A stretch of DNA of 64,000 bases from Isoetes taiwanensis (taxonomy: Eukaryota; Streptophyta; Lycopodiopsida; Isoetales; Isoetaceae): positions 7,597,961 through 7,661,960 of the forward strand of contig JAJEKV010000022.1 in NCBI GenBank assembly GCA_021234155.1. Direction: 5' to 3'. The position numbers and the translations under genes are program-made. Below are positions 1 through 14,900 of the stretch, one piece after another. Numbering within the stretch: the first letter of the stretch is position 1; each line of letters starts with the position of its first letter. The notes below the pieces were generated by a model. The model was given only the letters and a program-made list of their open reading frames with translations, searched no databases and was not told the DNA's origin.

Positions 1-480
1 TGATGTTAGGAGCCCATAGGGGACGGGCGCGTGAGACACCTCCGTGTCCCTTACCGTTCGGGCCATCCCCCAGAACGGGATAGATGGAGGGCCCATCCAG
101 TAGACGACACTGGGTGGGGGATTTTCCGTGGAGTATACGGCAGATGCCGTATATTGTGCGGGGAGCGTCACACAGATGGTCCCGTTCCTTGAGGCTAAAT
201 TGATCACGGAACAATTGCCATAGTGCCAACTGCCCATCCAAATACCAGTCTTCTATATAGCAAACCCCGTGATGTGTCCACCTACGTTGGATAGGGGGGT
301 CAACAAATGATGCCAACAAGGAAGACAATGCACTTGATGCTAGAGGGATCCACCATGGTGATGAAGTTGATTGAATACAACCTGGATCATCAATAGTAGA
401 CAACGGATGAGTCTGATTTCAAGCTCGCAAGAGGCTCTTCAAAAAAGAAGAGGTATTAACATGTGGTGTGATATCATAGA
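1..480 (-). mobile_element. LINE 3'-region remnant
   Basis: This stretch matches, in the same orientation, part of the LINE inserted at 53976-55114. Shared words occur in the same order, for example GAGGGATCCACCA near 345 and again near 54980, with GGTATTAACAT or GGCGTTAACAT further on. The matching part lies roughly between 180 and 480; the piece before 180 is assigned by continuity only. No intact reading frame remains. The left end runs off the window, so the remnant's true extent is unknown. Confidence 0.5.
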
Positions 481-607
481 ATAGTGCCCAAGGCAGTTGC
501 TATTCTTCAACCAATGGCTCACGACCCCATCCAAGATATCTCGACCCCATCAATATATGAACTACCTTCTTGCATGGTAACTTTGTTGCCGATCAATCTA
601 CACCGTA

Positions 608-1163
608 GATCGGGATTCTCGTGAGAGGGCAAGCGACACATATTCGGTCTTTTCATCTTTCTTCTCATTCAACATTCTTCTCACGGGAGTATAGTAGCAT
701 TGACAAACCTTCCTCCTCCATTTCCTGAACCTTTCCTTAGCTACTTCCATTCACTTCTCACGATTTTGTCCTCCGTCGACTTTAACATGGCTTCTTCCGT
801 AACTAGATGTTTACCTGCATCTTTATCATCCGGCTTCCCTTGGTAATTCATTGGCATGGAGTATTTTTATCTTAGAACTACCTTAGATCAGGATTCTCGT
901 GAGAGGGCAAGCGATATATATTTGGTCTTTTCGTCTTTCTTCTCATTCGGCGTTCTTCTCACAGGAGTATAGTAGCATTGGCAAACCTTCCTCCTCCATT
1001 TCCTGAACATTCCTTAGCTATTTTTATTCACTTCTCACGATTTTGTCCTCCGCTTGACTTCAACATGGCTTCTTCCTCAACTAGATGTTTACTTTCATCT
1101 TTATCATTTGGCTTCCCTTGGTAAATCATTGGCAGGGAGTATTTTTATCTTAGAACTACTCAA
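608..1163. repeat. Tandem duplication, 278-bp unit, two copies
   Basis: Two adjacent copies occupy 608-885 and 886-1163. Both begin GATCGGGATTCTCGTGAGA or GATCAGGATTCTCGTGAGA and run collinearly to GGAGTATTTTTATCTTAGAA. They differ by scattered substitutions and small indels, so the duplication is not recent. I see no open frame that spans a unit and no transposon ends. Confidence 0.85.
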
Positions 1164-2970
1164 GCTTTTAGATTTCTACTGTTGTTTGAAATAAGCATTA
1201 GCAAAGGACAAGGGTTTGTGCAAAAGGATTTTATATGTTTAGTTTTCTTTCTTGGTGAGTTTTTTGCATGCTGATTGAGCTACGCAATTGATTATTTGGC
1301 AAAGTTGTTCATTTCACTTGATGTTTTTGACATGCTGGAATCACACATCTAAGCTTTCTAATATCTTCTTAAAATCATGTTATCTGGATTTCGAATTTGG
1401 GTGGTTCCTTTTCATTTAATTTTTCCTTAGCTTGTGTCTGTGGTCAATGTTCGAACATGTAGTTCATTAGCAATTGATTCTACTACGGCAATTGAGCGAG
1501 TGGTATCAGACAGAGGCATCCTTCTTCGACTGATGGATCCTACAGTCTCAAGATCATTTTTGCACCCTGTGGTGGCGCGTTTCAGGGCCACTGAATCACT
1601 GGGCTCGGATCTTCTTTTCCCTTGGAATTGGCTCGTATCTTCAGGGCCACTGAATTGGCTCGGATCTTTTTTGTCGTTCCTTGCATCCAGCCACCAAACC
1701 ACAGCTTCAAATTATCTTTTCGACTCACCTTCTTCTGTGGCAGGGAGGAGCTGGCGGCGGACATATCGTCTAGCCCACCACAATTAATCGAGCATAGTAC
1801 CAAATTTTATCAAACTCAAAATAATAATACTTACCTGAGTGTAGCCGAAGATTTGGCTTTAAAATCCAGAATTTTCTTGTAGAAATTACCATCTAGTAGA
1901 TGAGATCTTCTTTATGTTGCATCTGCTTAGCTCTTGCTGCTTTTCTCAATGTAGGCCTGTCAATTTTGTCAGTGTGATATGTTTTGGGCAATGGTATTGT
2001 GTCTATGACAGCTACTAGCAAAACCTTGCTTGCCATATGGACGTGCCATGGGATCTATGGGCATGTCCATAAGTGTTAGGGAGGGGATTTGAGATGATGT
2101 GTCCATTCGAATGGGGAAAAGATGAACTAGAAAAGGGCTTTCGACAAGGGGAACCAGGAATGGAGGGGGTTGCATGGTGCTTTTTCTATTCTTGCCCCCC
2201 TTTTTTTTTTTGTGGGGGTGGTCTAAGGCAGCGTTCTCATGGAACCGACCGGACTCTATTTTTTCCAGGCCGATGTCGAAGTCGAGCAGTTCCATGCAGC
2301 AAAGGTAAGGTTGCCTTTAAGGAAAACTCAGATTTTTCCAGAAATGAAAGACCATTTCTGGAAGGTCGGGTTGCTGCCTTTATTTTGTCCTTTATTTTGT
2401 TTTTTAACGGATTAACAGGTAACACAAGAGCAACCAACCGATCAAGCAGCCAGTGAAGATCAAGCCAGTTTCTTTGTGCAGTCGCATGAGAACAGTCTTT
2501 CTTGCAGCTCAACCTCAACCTCATTGTTTTGCGGTCAGGTCAAGCTCATGGGAACGTAGCCTAAGTCACAAAAAAAAAAAGGAAAAATAAAGAACTAAAG
2601 TGCAAAGGCACTTTTTGGTAAATTCCTGCCAAGTGGAATATGAAAACATGGGTATTTGGAGGACTTCATTGCTTTAGTTAACCAAGATGTCATGAAATTG
2701 TATCTACATGAAATTCAGAGTGATATCCTTTGAAAAAATATGTGTAATCTATTCCATTTAAGAAACGTTACATTTATACAACTGGCAAAGCCATTAAAAT
2801 TTATATGCTTGAGACATCCATAAGGATTCCCTGTCCACGATTGAAGACCAACTTGGCATGCCAATAAGCATTCCCAATCAGATCCCACTTCAAACGGGAT
2901 AAACACGAGCAAGTGAGTGCACATCCTCAGAATCCTTCCTCATCTATGTAACCATGATAAGGATTAATAA
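1164..2970. other. No gene recognised; flank downstream of NUP160
   Basis: Short open frames occur on both strands between about 1430 and 2530, but they overlap one another and none resembles a known family. A C-run followed by a T-run sits near 2195-2212. A small exon-like block at about 2269-2304 has an AG before it and GGTAAGG after it, without any partner exon that I can see. The part next to 2970 should hold the NUP160 3' untranslated region; I could not place a polyadenylation signal. Confidence 0.4.
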
Positions 2971-5900
2971 TCAAAACAATTTGCTAAGAGGGCAAAACCC
3001 AGCTTCATGGCTTACTTGAGTTAAATGGTTTTGCAAAGATGTTTCCAGGGACTTCTTTAGATTTCCATACTGCATGTCAGCTCCAGGTTGAGAAAGACAA
3101 TTCATGAGCCGGTCAATCAATGTATAGGGGAACCAAACTGCACATGCTTGTTTCCGCCTTATAATCTCAGATGGCCTCTGAAGCATATCTCAGCTCTCTT
3201 ACTTTTAAAAGGAATACAATTCTAAAATGATGGCAGCTTCCATGAACATTTATGAAAGTGGTTCAGTACACATACCCGATACGCCCATGCGCGAATATAT
3301 TCTAGCAGGAAAAGGGTGGCTTCCACAAGTCGTCCATAATCCAGAAATATACGAAGCAAAGCTGCCGGATCAACTGGCTGCCCGGCCATCCCAGATGAGG
3401 TAACTTGCCTTCCACCCTAAGGGACGCAGGAAAACAATGGCACGGAATTAAACAGATGCATGGTATCTAAGAAAACTTAGACACTGAAAGATGGAATGCA
3501 GTGCATAAACACACTTTCTAAAAGATGTTGACCATACTTTAAACATGTCGATCAGCCATAAAGGGAGCTCTATATTTCTGTTGACACACAGAATCTTTTC
3601 AGCAACAACAGGTAAATGCACATGCAGCTTAATATATTTTTCCTGCATTCACAGGATAGGCAGCACGTTAAAATCATATGGCAAAGCAGTAAAATTGGAT
3701 GTTATTATTGGAGAGTTTTCCAAAATGACTTCTTGCTACCATCATTTGCAAGGTTAATGATAAGAGACGTCTCACTGGTAGCCACAGCCATTTCTTCACT
3801 GGAAGGCAGCATCAAAAAGCCTGTAGATATTGTTGAGCTACAATAAATTCCAAGTTTTAGAAGTTAAACATACACGGGCTACAATTATAATACAACTAAG
3901 TAACAGTGTCCCACACCTCTTGTGAGGTGAGTTCTCAGATTGCTGCAGACAGCACTTCTGAGCCATAAGCTGAAAGACTTTTTTCTAATTCCCTGCATAA
4001 AAGGAGTCTATAAGAACCATTACAATTCTACTTCAAATCATTACGCAAGGCACTAGATTGAGAATCTAGTATAATCATCAGCCTGAGTTATCCAAGGACA
4101 TGTTTGGCACAACTCATCAAGAAGAAGAGATGCACATATAAACAATTGCCCACATAAACAACACTTAATGCACATAGTAATGAGCATGCTGGCAAATGAT
4201 GTTTTCTCCAAAGACTTACAAAGAAGAAGATAAATGGGTAAGATAGCATACTGTTTGAGAATGGAATCCTTCCAATGCAAGAACAGGATGGAAAAAGCAG
4301 TGTCAAAAAGATCATGTTGTACCAAAAGAGAGACAATGTCTGCAATAGCGATGTGCCCTCCTGTGCATTGAAACAAAACTTAATACTTGTTCTTGATATT
4401 CAACCAATTATTTTACCACTCTATGGTGTTTAGATTTTAAGCAATACCTAAAAGAGGATGTTTCACACCGGCTTGCACAAGCTGCAACTTTGCAGCAACA
4501 AGAGCATGCTCTTTCTCAAGATCATGAATGTCGACTATACCACTTTTTGCCTCCACACTGGTTTTAGAAACAGGAAGTGCTTCACCTACATTATCACCCA
4601 ATAGCTTAGCTATAGCACACAGAATTACAGGGCTAAAGAAAACCTAATATTAATTCACCAGCCTCTGCAGACAGACGGGGTCGCTTGTAAGGAGAAGACC
4701 AGTCCAAATCATCCAATCCAGGACCTTCCAGCCATGCAGATGAAGGACTAATGAGATGCAACGCGTTGATTGCTGCACAAAGCCCATTTTTTTGTTCTTG
4801 GAGCGCAACGTCAACTTGTAATCGTGATTTTAATGTTTCTTCCTTGACCCGAGTCACATATTGGTAGATATATCCAGCTGCTCGCCTGAAGTTATGCCGA
4901 TGAATATGGAAAGAGTATAAAAGTTTGTAAGAGCTAGGCCTTGCTTTGATATCAGAACATTCAGCCTGAAATATTCAGAAATCCATCATAAAATCTCTTC
5001 ATTAATGGTCACGGAGATCAAATGCAAAGGAAAACTTCACTCACTTTCCAAGCAAGCTCTTGCTCAAGCTTCTCCAATAAACCAGTATAGGAAAACTGGC
5101 ACCCACATAAGGCCTGCATAACATGGTAAATTATGAACAAATTGCTTACCAGCTTATATGCACTGCAGGTAAAAGATGCCTAATGTCTTATTTATCCCAC
5201 ACTCATTCACCACAGATATGTAGTATACCAAGCAATAGTCATGGCCTCTTCTAGGTTTGACTACCAAGAAAACAGCCGTACTCGCTTCCTATTTATTTGG
5301 ACTGAATAAATACTTTTTTTTTTTTTTTTTTGGGGGGTTTGGTGTGTGTGGTAATGTTTATTTTATCACGTCTGTGAGGCCATCGGGCCTAGGAGACATT
5401 CATACTATACATGCAGAATTGTAAAAATATCATCTAATGCATCCTCAGACAGAAGTGCATTATCCTCTTTCCTCTCATTCTCGTATAGAAACTCTTTGTT
5501 TTTGCAGATTCTTTAAGCGAGTATCCCTATGTTTAAGGACCTCCACAAGAAATTCACCCATCGAATCGCCAGCATTATTGAGAAAATTCTAGTAATGCAG
5601 TAAAACAACCACAAAATTACTTCTAGTGTTAAATTACTTCTAGTATTATTGAGAGGGAGGGAGGGAGGCCGACCTTTGTTGCTTTTCGCTCACAAAGTAC
5701 CACAATAAAACGCCGAAGACAAGTATGTCTGATTTCCTCATCTGGATTTGATATTATAGCTGAATATGCATCTTCATAGAGATCCATATCAATTGAGAAT
5801 TTGAATATATTTGCCCATAGCCGCCCCTTCGTACTATCTGAAGCATCACCTAAGGCACTGTCAGCATGCTGAAGTGCTGCATGCGCAAACTGCCGAGCAC

Positions 5901-8900
5901 CCTCACTAAGGTTATACTGTTCAAAGATTTGCATGACAAATTGAAAATATACAAGCCTCCATTCTTCTGGTGTTCCCGAACCTATTAAGAACGATTATGG
6001 GCAATCTTAGCTCAATGCACAATATCATTACAAATGAAAACAAATGCACACCTGCAATATTATCTTGCACTCCAGCAGTCTTAAACAGGTGTCTGAGTGC
6101 TTCATTTCTCTCACCCAAGTATGAAGCTGCCCTGCGCGATTAACATCAATGTTTAACCATAGAAGGAAAGCATGACCCCAAACAAGCTAAACACTCAGTC
6201 TTCTGTTACATCTTGAATCCAGTTAAATAATTACTATTGTATATCATGTCTAGTATTGTTATTGGAAGAGCATACAGTTCTTGATTTTTTACCTGCCATG
6301 TTATATAACATCAGCAAATTCTGGACATGCTAAAGTTTATTCTTTGCACTGCAATTCTTTTACCTCTGAAACAGAAAATTTCCAATTCACACATATGGAA
6401 TTACCTTTCTCTTGAAATTTAGAAAACGATTCACATCTATAGATCGTGATTTTTACATATGAAAGGAACTATATAATTATTATATGCAACGAGCTACTGC
6501 ATGTAATGCTATCCTATCTGTTAGTTGCCATGATATTCAAACAAGACCATTGAATATCAACCCATTGTCAGCAACCAAAATGATATTAGAAGGCGCAAAC
6601 CTGAAAAAGTACTGGATGGCTTCCTTTACTTGATGGGCAACATGCTCGTTTTTAGCTCCTGTATGGCTATGTGCAAGAAGACACAACCCTAGCAGATGCA
6701 AGCGCATGGTAGATTCATCAATGGCATCATGTATACCTTCATTCACTCGTTCCTCACGTGAAAACTTTTCCAAAATACCCAAGAAGCGCTGACAATATAA
6801 ACAGCAATGGCAATAAGCCATCAAATAAGCATAACCTCGAATTTATCCGATTTCAAGTTTACCTCCAAAGCTGAGTGCTGACCATGATGCAACAGAGTTG
6901 TTGAAATTGATATGGCTCTCTTGGAAAAGCCAAGATTTTTCCCTTCACCATCCAATAGCCAAGACACAAAACTTTCAGTATATGCTAAAAGGTCGTCGGC
7001 ATTTACCATCGCATCCTTTCTCAATGAATTTTGACTGGAGTAGCCTTCAAGAAATGAGGATGCTAAAGTTTCAGCCAATGCGTTGCCTGATGCATGCGCT
7101 AGTGCACCTGAGGACTTGTTTTGGTTTCCTCCATCTACGAATATAAAAAGAAAACTGTAATGAGAACAAATCAAGTCCACCTATATGACTGCAACAACAG
7201 AATGGATAAGCAGAAAAACACCCTTGCGTTTTTCTAAAACGTCTGAAATTTAGTTGATCTGCAAAATAATGATCATGCCATCCATATTATTGCAAGATCG
7301 GATTTCGGGACATAGAAGCTTGCCTTTTCAAGCCTAAACACGTTTGAGATACAAACCATGATGCTTATCCTCCTCTATACATGTACTCTAGCCTAACAGT
7401 AACTTTACTCTCCTAGAATGCAAAATACAAGTTGCAAGTAAGAAAAACAGATGGAGTTTGCCTTTGTAATCACCTATTCGCAATGAAGAAAGAAGCATAC
7501 TGCAATCCTCTGTCTGAGGAGTTTCAGCAAAGCTAGCGGATAACCAATGGAGCACAAGGTTGTTCACTAGTGCCTCCTTTACTTTGGGAATCAAATGAAG
7601 CTGAATCCTTGATGCCTCATCTGTAGACATGCCTATCTGAAACATAGATAAAAAGAACACGAAGCATCAGTAGAAAGTGCACATATTTATCGGAACTCAA
7701 AATGACAATGACAAGAAACAGCAAGATGATTCGAACCTTATAACCTTAATTTCCACTCTAAAACATCACATCAAAGTCTTTGATCAAAAGATACTCAAAA
7801 GAATTAAAGTTGTATGAACCGAACCTGGCCCCTAATGTGAATCATGTATGCTAAAAATAGAAGCAGGTTACGACTCGCTTCGAACTGAGCAAACAAATAT
7901 TGTGATGCTCCCTGCATTACCAATATTGCCAAAGGCATGGTAGATGCACTTCCAGAGACGTTCGTCAATGAACTTGTACCAGATGAAAGCTGGTCGGCAT
8001 ACTTAAATATTGCTTCAATCACTTTATCCCAACTTCCAGTTCTGTTTCTAAGCATTTTCATAGACAAAAGCTGATCAAAACAAAACCGCCTTTGCTGACG
8101 ATGATGGTCTTTCTCCGCTTTTCTTAAAGTATCTATGCCAACATGCAAGCTACCTTCTGCCAGGTTTAGTGGGCAATAGCCAATATCTAATATATTTATA
8201 TAAGATGTAATCAGGTTGTCCAAGCTGTTCCGATTAGGTTGAAGAAGCTCTTCATGAAATGTCGCCAAAGCTAGCCTTCCCAAGTGACAAGCAATCTTAT
8301 TCATGCATGTCATCACGATATCCAGAACACCCCCTTCAGCTAAAATTTCTGTTTTGACCAGGTATGAAGCAGATTCAACATGTCCCACTACATCATAGAG
8401 AAACATGATTAATTTTCCATAAAAATGAACATACTGGAGGATTAGGCTAACTTACAATACAGTAACTGTTCAAGACCACTAAGTGATCGGATAACAGAAA
8501 ATGAATCCTTTCTCACTATCGAAATGCACCCTGTTTCCACTTCGTCAAATAGACCATATGGCGTATTATTTTGCCTCCAAATATCAATATAGTCCTTTGT
8601 AAAACTATTCCATTTTATCAATGCCTGGGAAAAACTTCCCCCAGCACTCTATTTGAAACAAATCATCAAAGTAAATATCAAATACGCAACAAGAAAACAA
8701 CAACCAAAAGAACAGTGCACAATTCTACATTACCTCCAAATCTACTGCTGCCAAAATTCCCTTCCGAAGCTCATCCATTGTTAGCGACCGAAGGTCAGAA
8801 AAATGCACACCATAATTTTGTAGTAATTCTTGAAGAGATAAATAGTGACATGATCCTGGCTGTAGCAGCCTTGCGAGGAACATATCAGAGAGAGATTTAC

Positions 8901-11900
8901 TGTTTACATTCTGCACATACAGCAAAGATATACATGGACAATTATTTCACCGTCTTATGTCTTGGGAGATTAAGATGATCATACAGAAATATGAGAACGG
9001 AACGGCTAAATATGCATTGCAGATTTTGTCTGTCTTGAGCACTTTAAACTAACTATTCAAGATGGCTTATATATGAGCAAGAATAGCCCTAATAAAACAC
9101 AGAGTATAATCACCAAGATGGGTTGAGATGCAGAATAGAGGCCAAAAATATAATCCCGCTCAAAATCATCCTTTTCTTGCAAAATTTGCTTGGCGATTTC
9201 AGCATCTTGCAATCTACAGACTTCAGGTGCGCCACCCCTAGTAGAAGCCAATTATCCATTAGTTGACTGAGTTAACTGAGTGTATAGTAGCTAGAAATTA
9301 CATGTGTGGTTTTGCATGAAGCAATCTGTAAAGCCCTGCACTTTCTTGCAATATCCAAAGTCCATCGGGTAACAACTTTGCATCAACTATGCTTCCCTGA
9401 AAAACAACTAACGATAGATAACCGTAAGTCATAGACAATGATGTATGTAAAAAAAGCAACCGTAATAATGCTAATTACAATTGAATCGTTTGACCCAATG
9501 TTTGTTCTGAACAAGCCAATCACTCAATTCACCAGTGTTGTCATGTGCAACTTAAGCTGCATAGTCAAACCCCTGATGCAGATTCCAAACTATTTAAGGG
9601 CAACTATGCAAGAGGAAACTACCCAGAAAGAATATTAACCGCATATTTTTGTAAGTGCTTGTCAATGCCCCGGCCAACTCTGTAGGATGAGTTAGATGTA
9701 GCTCCCAAACATATGAGTGTTAAAATGGAATTCAGCCCTATGAAATATACAACCTGCAGTATTCTTTGTTGCTTCCTAAGCTATTAAGCAGTCTGATATG
9801 TCATCAATTCAAGGTCCAAATTGCTCTCAGTGAGGTTCAACAAGTGAATACCTAGAGTGCTTTCACCCTCTGAGTTCCCTATTTGTCAAAAAATATTTTG
9901 CCAAAGAAAATATAAAGTTCTTATATCCTTGCAACAAATTAACAATAGTAAACCATATTCTTATTTCATCCAAGTAACTTTGCTGGAGGATCTTTTGCAA
10001 AAGATTTTTTAAGAATAATATATATTTCTTTCAATGTCATTGTGAAAATGTGAAGTTTCTAATAAAATTGTTTAAATGACTTGAAAGGGAACATTTTCAA
10101 TATAGGATGCAACTTTGAAATTTATGTCCTGCATTAACAATTAACATTTGAGAGCATACTTTACTTTAATACACCATACCTGATCCATTGGAAATGTCTG
10201 CTGCAAGACTGGCGGAGCAGGACGAAGAGAACTGCCTGATTGCACCCAATCAAAAGCATAAATGCAGAGTGCCTCACATCCATTTTCCTTAACATAGAAA
10301 CCAGAAACTTTAGTTGTGGATATAAGTTACGATATAAACAGTCAACTGCAGAAAATGAGCTCCTTGCAATTGTGGTTTCAGGAAGAACCCAAATGTGTAT
10401 CTAAACATGGTTGAATCAGAAGAACATTTTATTATTACCTGCCCAACCAACTACATTATTAAAGGCAGATACCATTGTCTTTTTAGAGACCGCACATCTC
10501 TACAGCAGCTGGTGGAATATTACGATCAGAAAATGTGTTTCTTACTTTGTTATCTCTAGAAAGGAGAAATATACTTAAACAAAAAAATCCAATGGACTTG
10601 AAGCAAACAGAAATAACCAATTTCTTCTCATCTGAGTCAAATGATGATAGCATGATGGTGGAGGCATCACAGAAAAAAGGTATTTTGACCCTAAAAGTGT
10701 GACTTTGGCTCTATCTAAGAAGATAAAACAATCAGCAGTTGCAGAACATAAAAGGTCTTTCCAAAAAAGGCCGAACATCAAGCATCAAAGCAAGTCAAAA
10801 AGGGGTATTATGAATTACTTTGCAGCAGTCACAGGAACAAATGGGCTACTCCCATCAAACCCTACCTGAGCCAATTTTTACTATTAAGTTTTTGTTAAAT
10901 TAGATTTTTTGTTTGTATACTTTAGAGAACAGGAGAGTTTTCCTCCCGGTGGTTTTAAATATTGTATGTGTTATGGTCTCATAGACCCTTTGGGTCTTCC
11001 GTAGATGTTTCATAAATCTTCCTTTCTTTCCTTTCTTTCTTTCTTATGAAGCAGGTGGTTTTATTAAACCTCTTTCTGGAGCAAATGAAACCAACTTTTC
11101 ATCTCACCTGCTGCTCTCAATCAGGGGCGGATGACTTCATTTTTTAAATGTTATTTCAGTTTCTGTCATAAACAGCTATGTTGGTCATCGGGGGATGTTA
11201 GTATATTATATGCATACTATACATATTAGCATTTTCGTATAGATGACTCGGCATATTGTATTGCACGTGTCTAGGTCACCTAAGCCACACTACTTCATTT
11301 TCTAGAGTCTATCAGCTCCGCTTATCAGCGCCTTCATCTGTCTTCCTTTTTTCATTAATACATACGTTTTGCTTGGCGCTTTCCATTTTTATCTCTTTTG
11401 GGTAATATATTAACCTGTTCAAGAGCAGGCTTGGTTTTGTGGAACTTTCAGCTAAGGGAGGACGTTATAATCTTTGACTTAAGAGGATGTCATAATATTG
11501 TGCAAGTCAAATATGATAAATTATCCCAGCTTGAGCCGACATGGCATAAGTAATGACATGGCAGCCAATGTGGACAACACCAAGTAGCAAGCATGTGTAC
11601 CAAACTGTCAGGACTATGTGGTTGAAACATGTTGATGTGGCAGCATGTGCTGACATGGCAAATGTGATTGTGTGGCAGCTAGATTGACACCTGTGGAAGC
11701 TGACTGTACATCATAGCTTATCACAACGTATAAATTCAAGTCAAAGTCAGCTAACTACTAATGCTCAGAGTTTAGTGTAGTTTTTAATGCTAGTGGTTAG
11801 GTTAATTGCCAAATGAGTGGAGTAGTGAAGTTATTGGGCCAGGGAATTAATTACATAGACCCATATAACAATAGGACGTCCTAAAATTGTATCTCACTTT

Positions 11901-14900
11901 GCCTTTTCCAATTTAAACTGTTTTTCTCCTTCCTCTTCATTCTTTCTGTTCGTTCATGCTCTTAGCCTGAGTTCTCCAGTTTGCTGTGAGGTCATAGCCG
12001 AGTTAATCGAAACAAATAAAACTTTGATCTTATCCAAATATAGTTCTCTAAGTTTTTACATGTTCAAATATGCAGCCAACGTTAGTCTCTGCAGCCCTTC
12101 CTTCAACCAGCAACTTGCCGATTTAATCCGTTTATTATACAGCACGAGGGAAAGGGCATAGAGTGCATGTTGCTGCTGTATTTGAACAGCCAAATGACAA
12201 CTGCACTATTATGAAGTGTGACCGTATGCGCTGACCATTTTAAAGGCAACTATCAGTATGAGGTAAGATTTTAAGCACAAATGTCAAGTCGCAACCATGA
12301 AGGGTTCTAACTCCACTCCAGAGGTAGATCGCCAATGCAGGGACACCATAGTTGCAATTTTCTATATGAAACCAACAACAGAATATAGTACCTTATTTCT
12401 AATTTTTGGAAATACCTTCCTGAAAAGAACAGCAATCCTTTTAGGCATTGTACTTCCACTTCCTTCCAGCCACATGAACTTGGACATAGGACCTGCCAAA
12501 AAAAATCATCCGCAAATTAGAGACGTCCTCAATTAAGAAATAAATATTAGCTATATGCACGGCTTCTTTGCTAGCAAGATAAGGGAGTTTGCATAAGGTT
12601 GTGTCTGTTTCTGGGTCACAGATGCATTCCCAGAATCAAACATAAAAGCCGTAAACGACCTCTTTCTTACATAGATAGGAAACACTTGAAATAATGGAGC
12701 AGGTCCATGCTGGAGCGTGTCAATTTCCAGCCACTCAACTTTACAAAGATTTGGACAGATTCTTGCTCGTTCCATTGCCTTCAGGAAAATGGATATGATT
12801 CGTTTTACCATCACAAACATTGAGCGTTCAGGGAGGGAAGGAAAAAAGAAGAGCTATCTCTGTAGAAATAAACCAACCTGTCAAGTCAGGTGATAGACAC
12901 ATCTGATGCTGAAGCAGTCGAGCATGATGTACAGGGTCCCACACTTGTAAAATCCCATCTTCATGAAGTGTTAATAGAAATTGTGCCCTATGTGCCTTGC
13001 GCAATGCAATGGTTTTAACTGAACCAAAATTCTTATTCCTGTACAATAATAGTTTATGAATCAAATTCAATTAACTGCGCTTGTATCACATTTGATATAA
13101 AAGTGACAAATCACCTGGAAACAAGACCCCATAACCGTCCGAACCCAGCCTCTGAACTTTTAAGTTCAAATGGGACATCTACACATTACATAAAAACATT
13201 GTTCAGCTAGCCTATGGATCTCAATCAGAGATTAGGCAGATTTCATAATGTGTGTTAACAAAGAAAGGGTACAGGAGCACTACCCCAAGACTAAAAATAT
13301 AAGAGTTACAGTTTTTTTTGTTTGCAACTTTGCACTACTAATAGCCTCCAGCATTTAAGGATTAACATCGCCAGGCCATAAATCACAAATAGAGAGGATT
13401 GTGACATTTTTAACTCTACTTCAAGAAAACATTCTTACTGCAATTGAGGTCATGCAACTGCATCTCTCATTCCTTATTAACAGTCCATGGTTTAGAGAAG
13501 GCTGTGGCAACGACATTAAGCAAAAACTCTACCTTCCAATGTGTTTGAGCCCTCGCTCAGACGGAAACATAAAATAGATCCATTTTGACCACCTATAAAA
13601 AAAAATCCCACTGCTGCTCCAAATGACGTAGCTTCAGTGAGGTGAGAAATTTGATTGGACAAATCACATGAGATTATGCTGGTTTCATCCACAATGATAC
13701 TATTCTTTGTGTTGGCGGGAACCCGCATTCTGATGGTGTACACAAAGCCTGAGATTGTCACAGCAAGGATGGAGTAGGCATATCCTCCAACCTGATTATC
13801 CTGCACACTCAGAACTCAATTAGACCAATGTATCATCCAAAAGATGCAAAGGTAAGTTTGAGACAATTATGATGTCCACTGGCTAAACTGTGCGCTTACT
13901 GATGCATATTATATTTTGCTACAAATCAGGTAAAGTATGTACAAGCAGCTGAAACAAGGAGCTGAACATATTCTTGCTCTGACTCCTTTGATTGGGTTGC
14001 TTCTTTTACTTCTGTTGGTTTTACCAGTCATATAAATGTAGTTTAAAGTGCTGCCATGCATCCACATTCAAATTCTTCTGGGCAATGTCATTTTGAAGCC
14101 TTTTAAGCACCCACTTCGGAGGGCCAGACACGTTGATACGACTGATTTTTCTGCTAGAAATTAGTGATATTAAAGGCCAGACAAGCGCTATTTAGTATGT
14201 CTCATTTTATACCACAAGAAATGGTGATCTATGATCGCTTCTGACCTGTCCCATTGCTGCAGGATTCTAACTAACAACCAATCACTCTTCTTGTACGAAG
14301 TCTAATGTTGCATTCTTGTAGAATCCCCTTCATAACCCCAAGCTATATAAGATTGTTCACGTCCTTTTGTGATCTCAAAACCTCAAACCTAGTTTTGGCT
14401 AGGTTTGGCCACAGGTACTATTCGAAATCTTTTGGGAAAATTGGAAACTTATATTGTCAGATATTAATCAACAGCGTTCCTGGCATTGCTTGTGGTATTG
14501 CAACAACATAACACAACATGTGAAAAGCTCTTATAATGACTTCTTACATCTACTGAAATGATGCTTGCAAATGGGCATAACGGCTCATTGAACACCAAGC
14601 GCGAACCCCATTTCGTAGGCATGTCTTCGAAGCATGATATCTGCATAAGTTCCAATATTGCCGGAGATTCCTTGTGGCAACGCCTGAGAGCAAACACTTT
14701 TAGCTTCTACTAAGAGGCAGAAGAAAAAACAAAAAATGGGTTACCAGAAAATGACTCGAGGTATGGAACCTGCGCCTCCACCAGCTCGGACACCTCCGGC
14801 AGCATTGTCTGCGGGAGGACAGCGGCAGGCAGTCTGAGGGGGGTTTGAAGGTGCTGGTATTATGATCCGGACCCATTGCAATGCATCGCTACCCACCAAG

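Noticed and set aside
3448-3846. Plus-strand open frames over 3545-3846
   Set aside because: They are shadows of NUP160 exons and introns on the minus strand.
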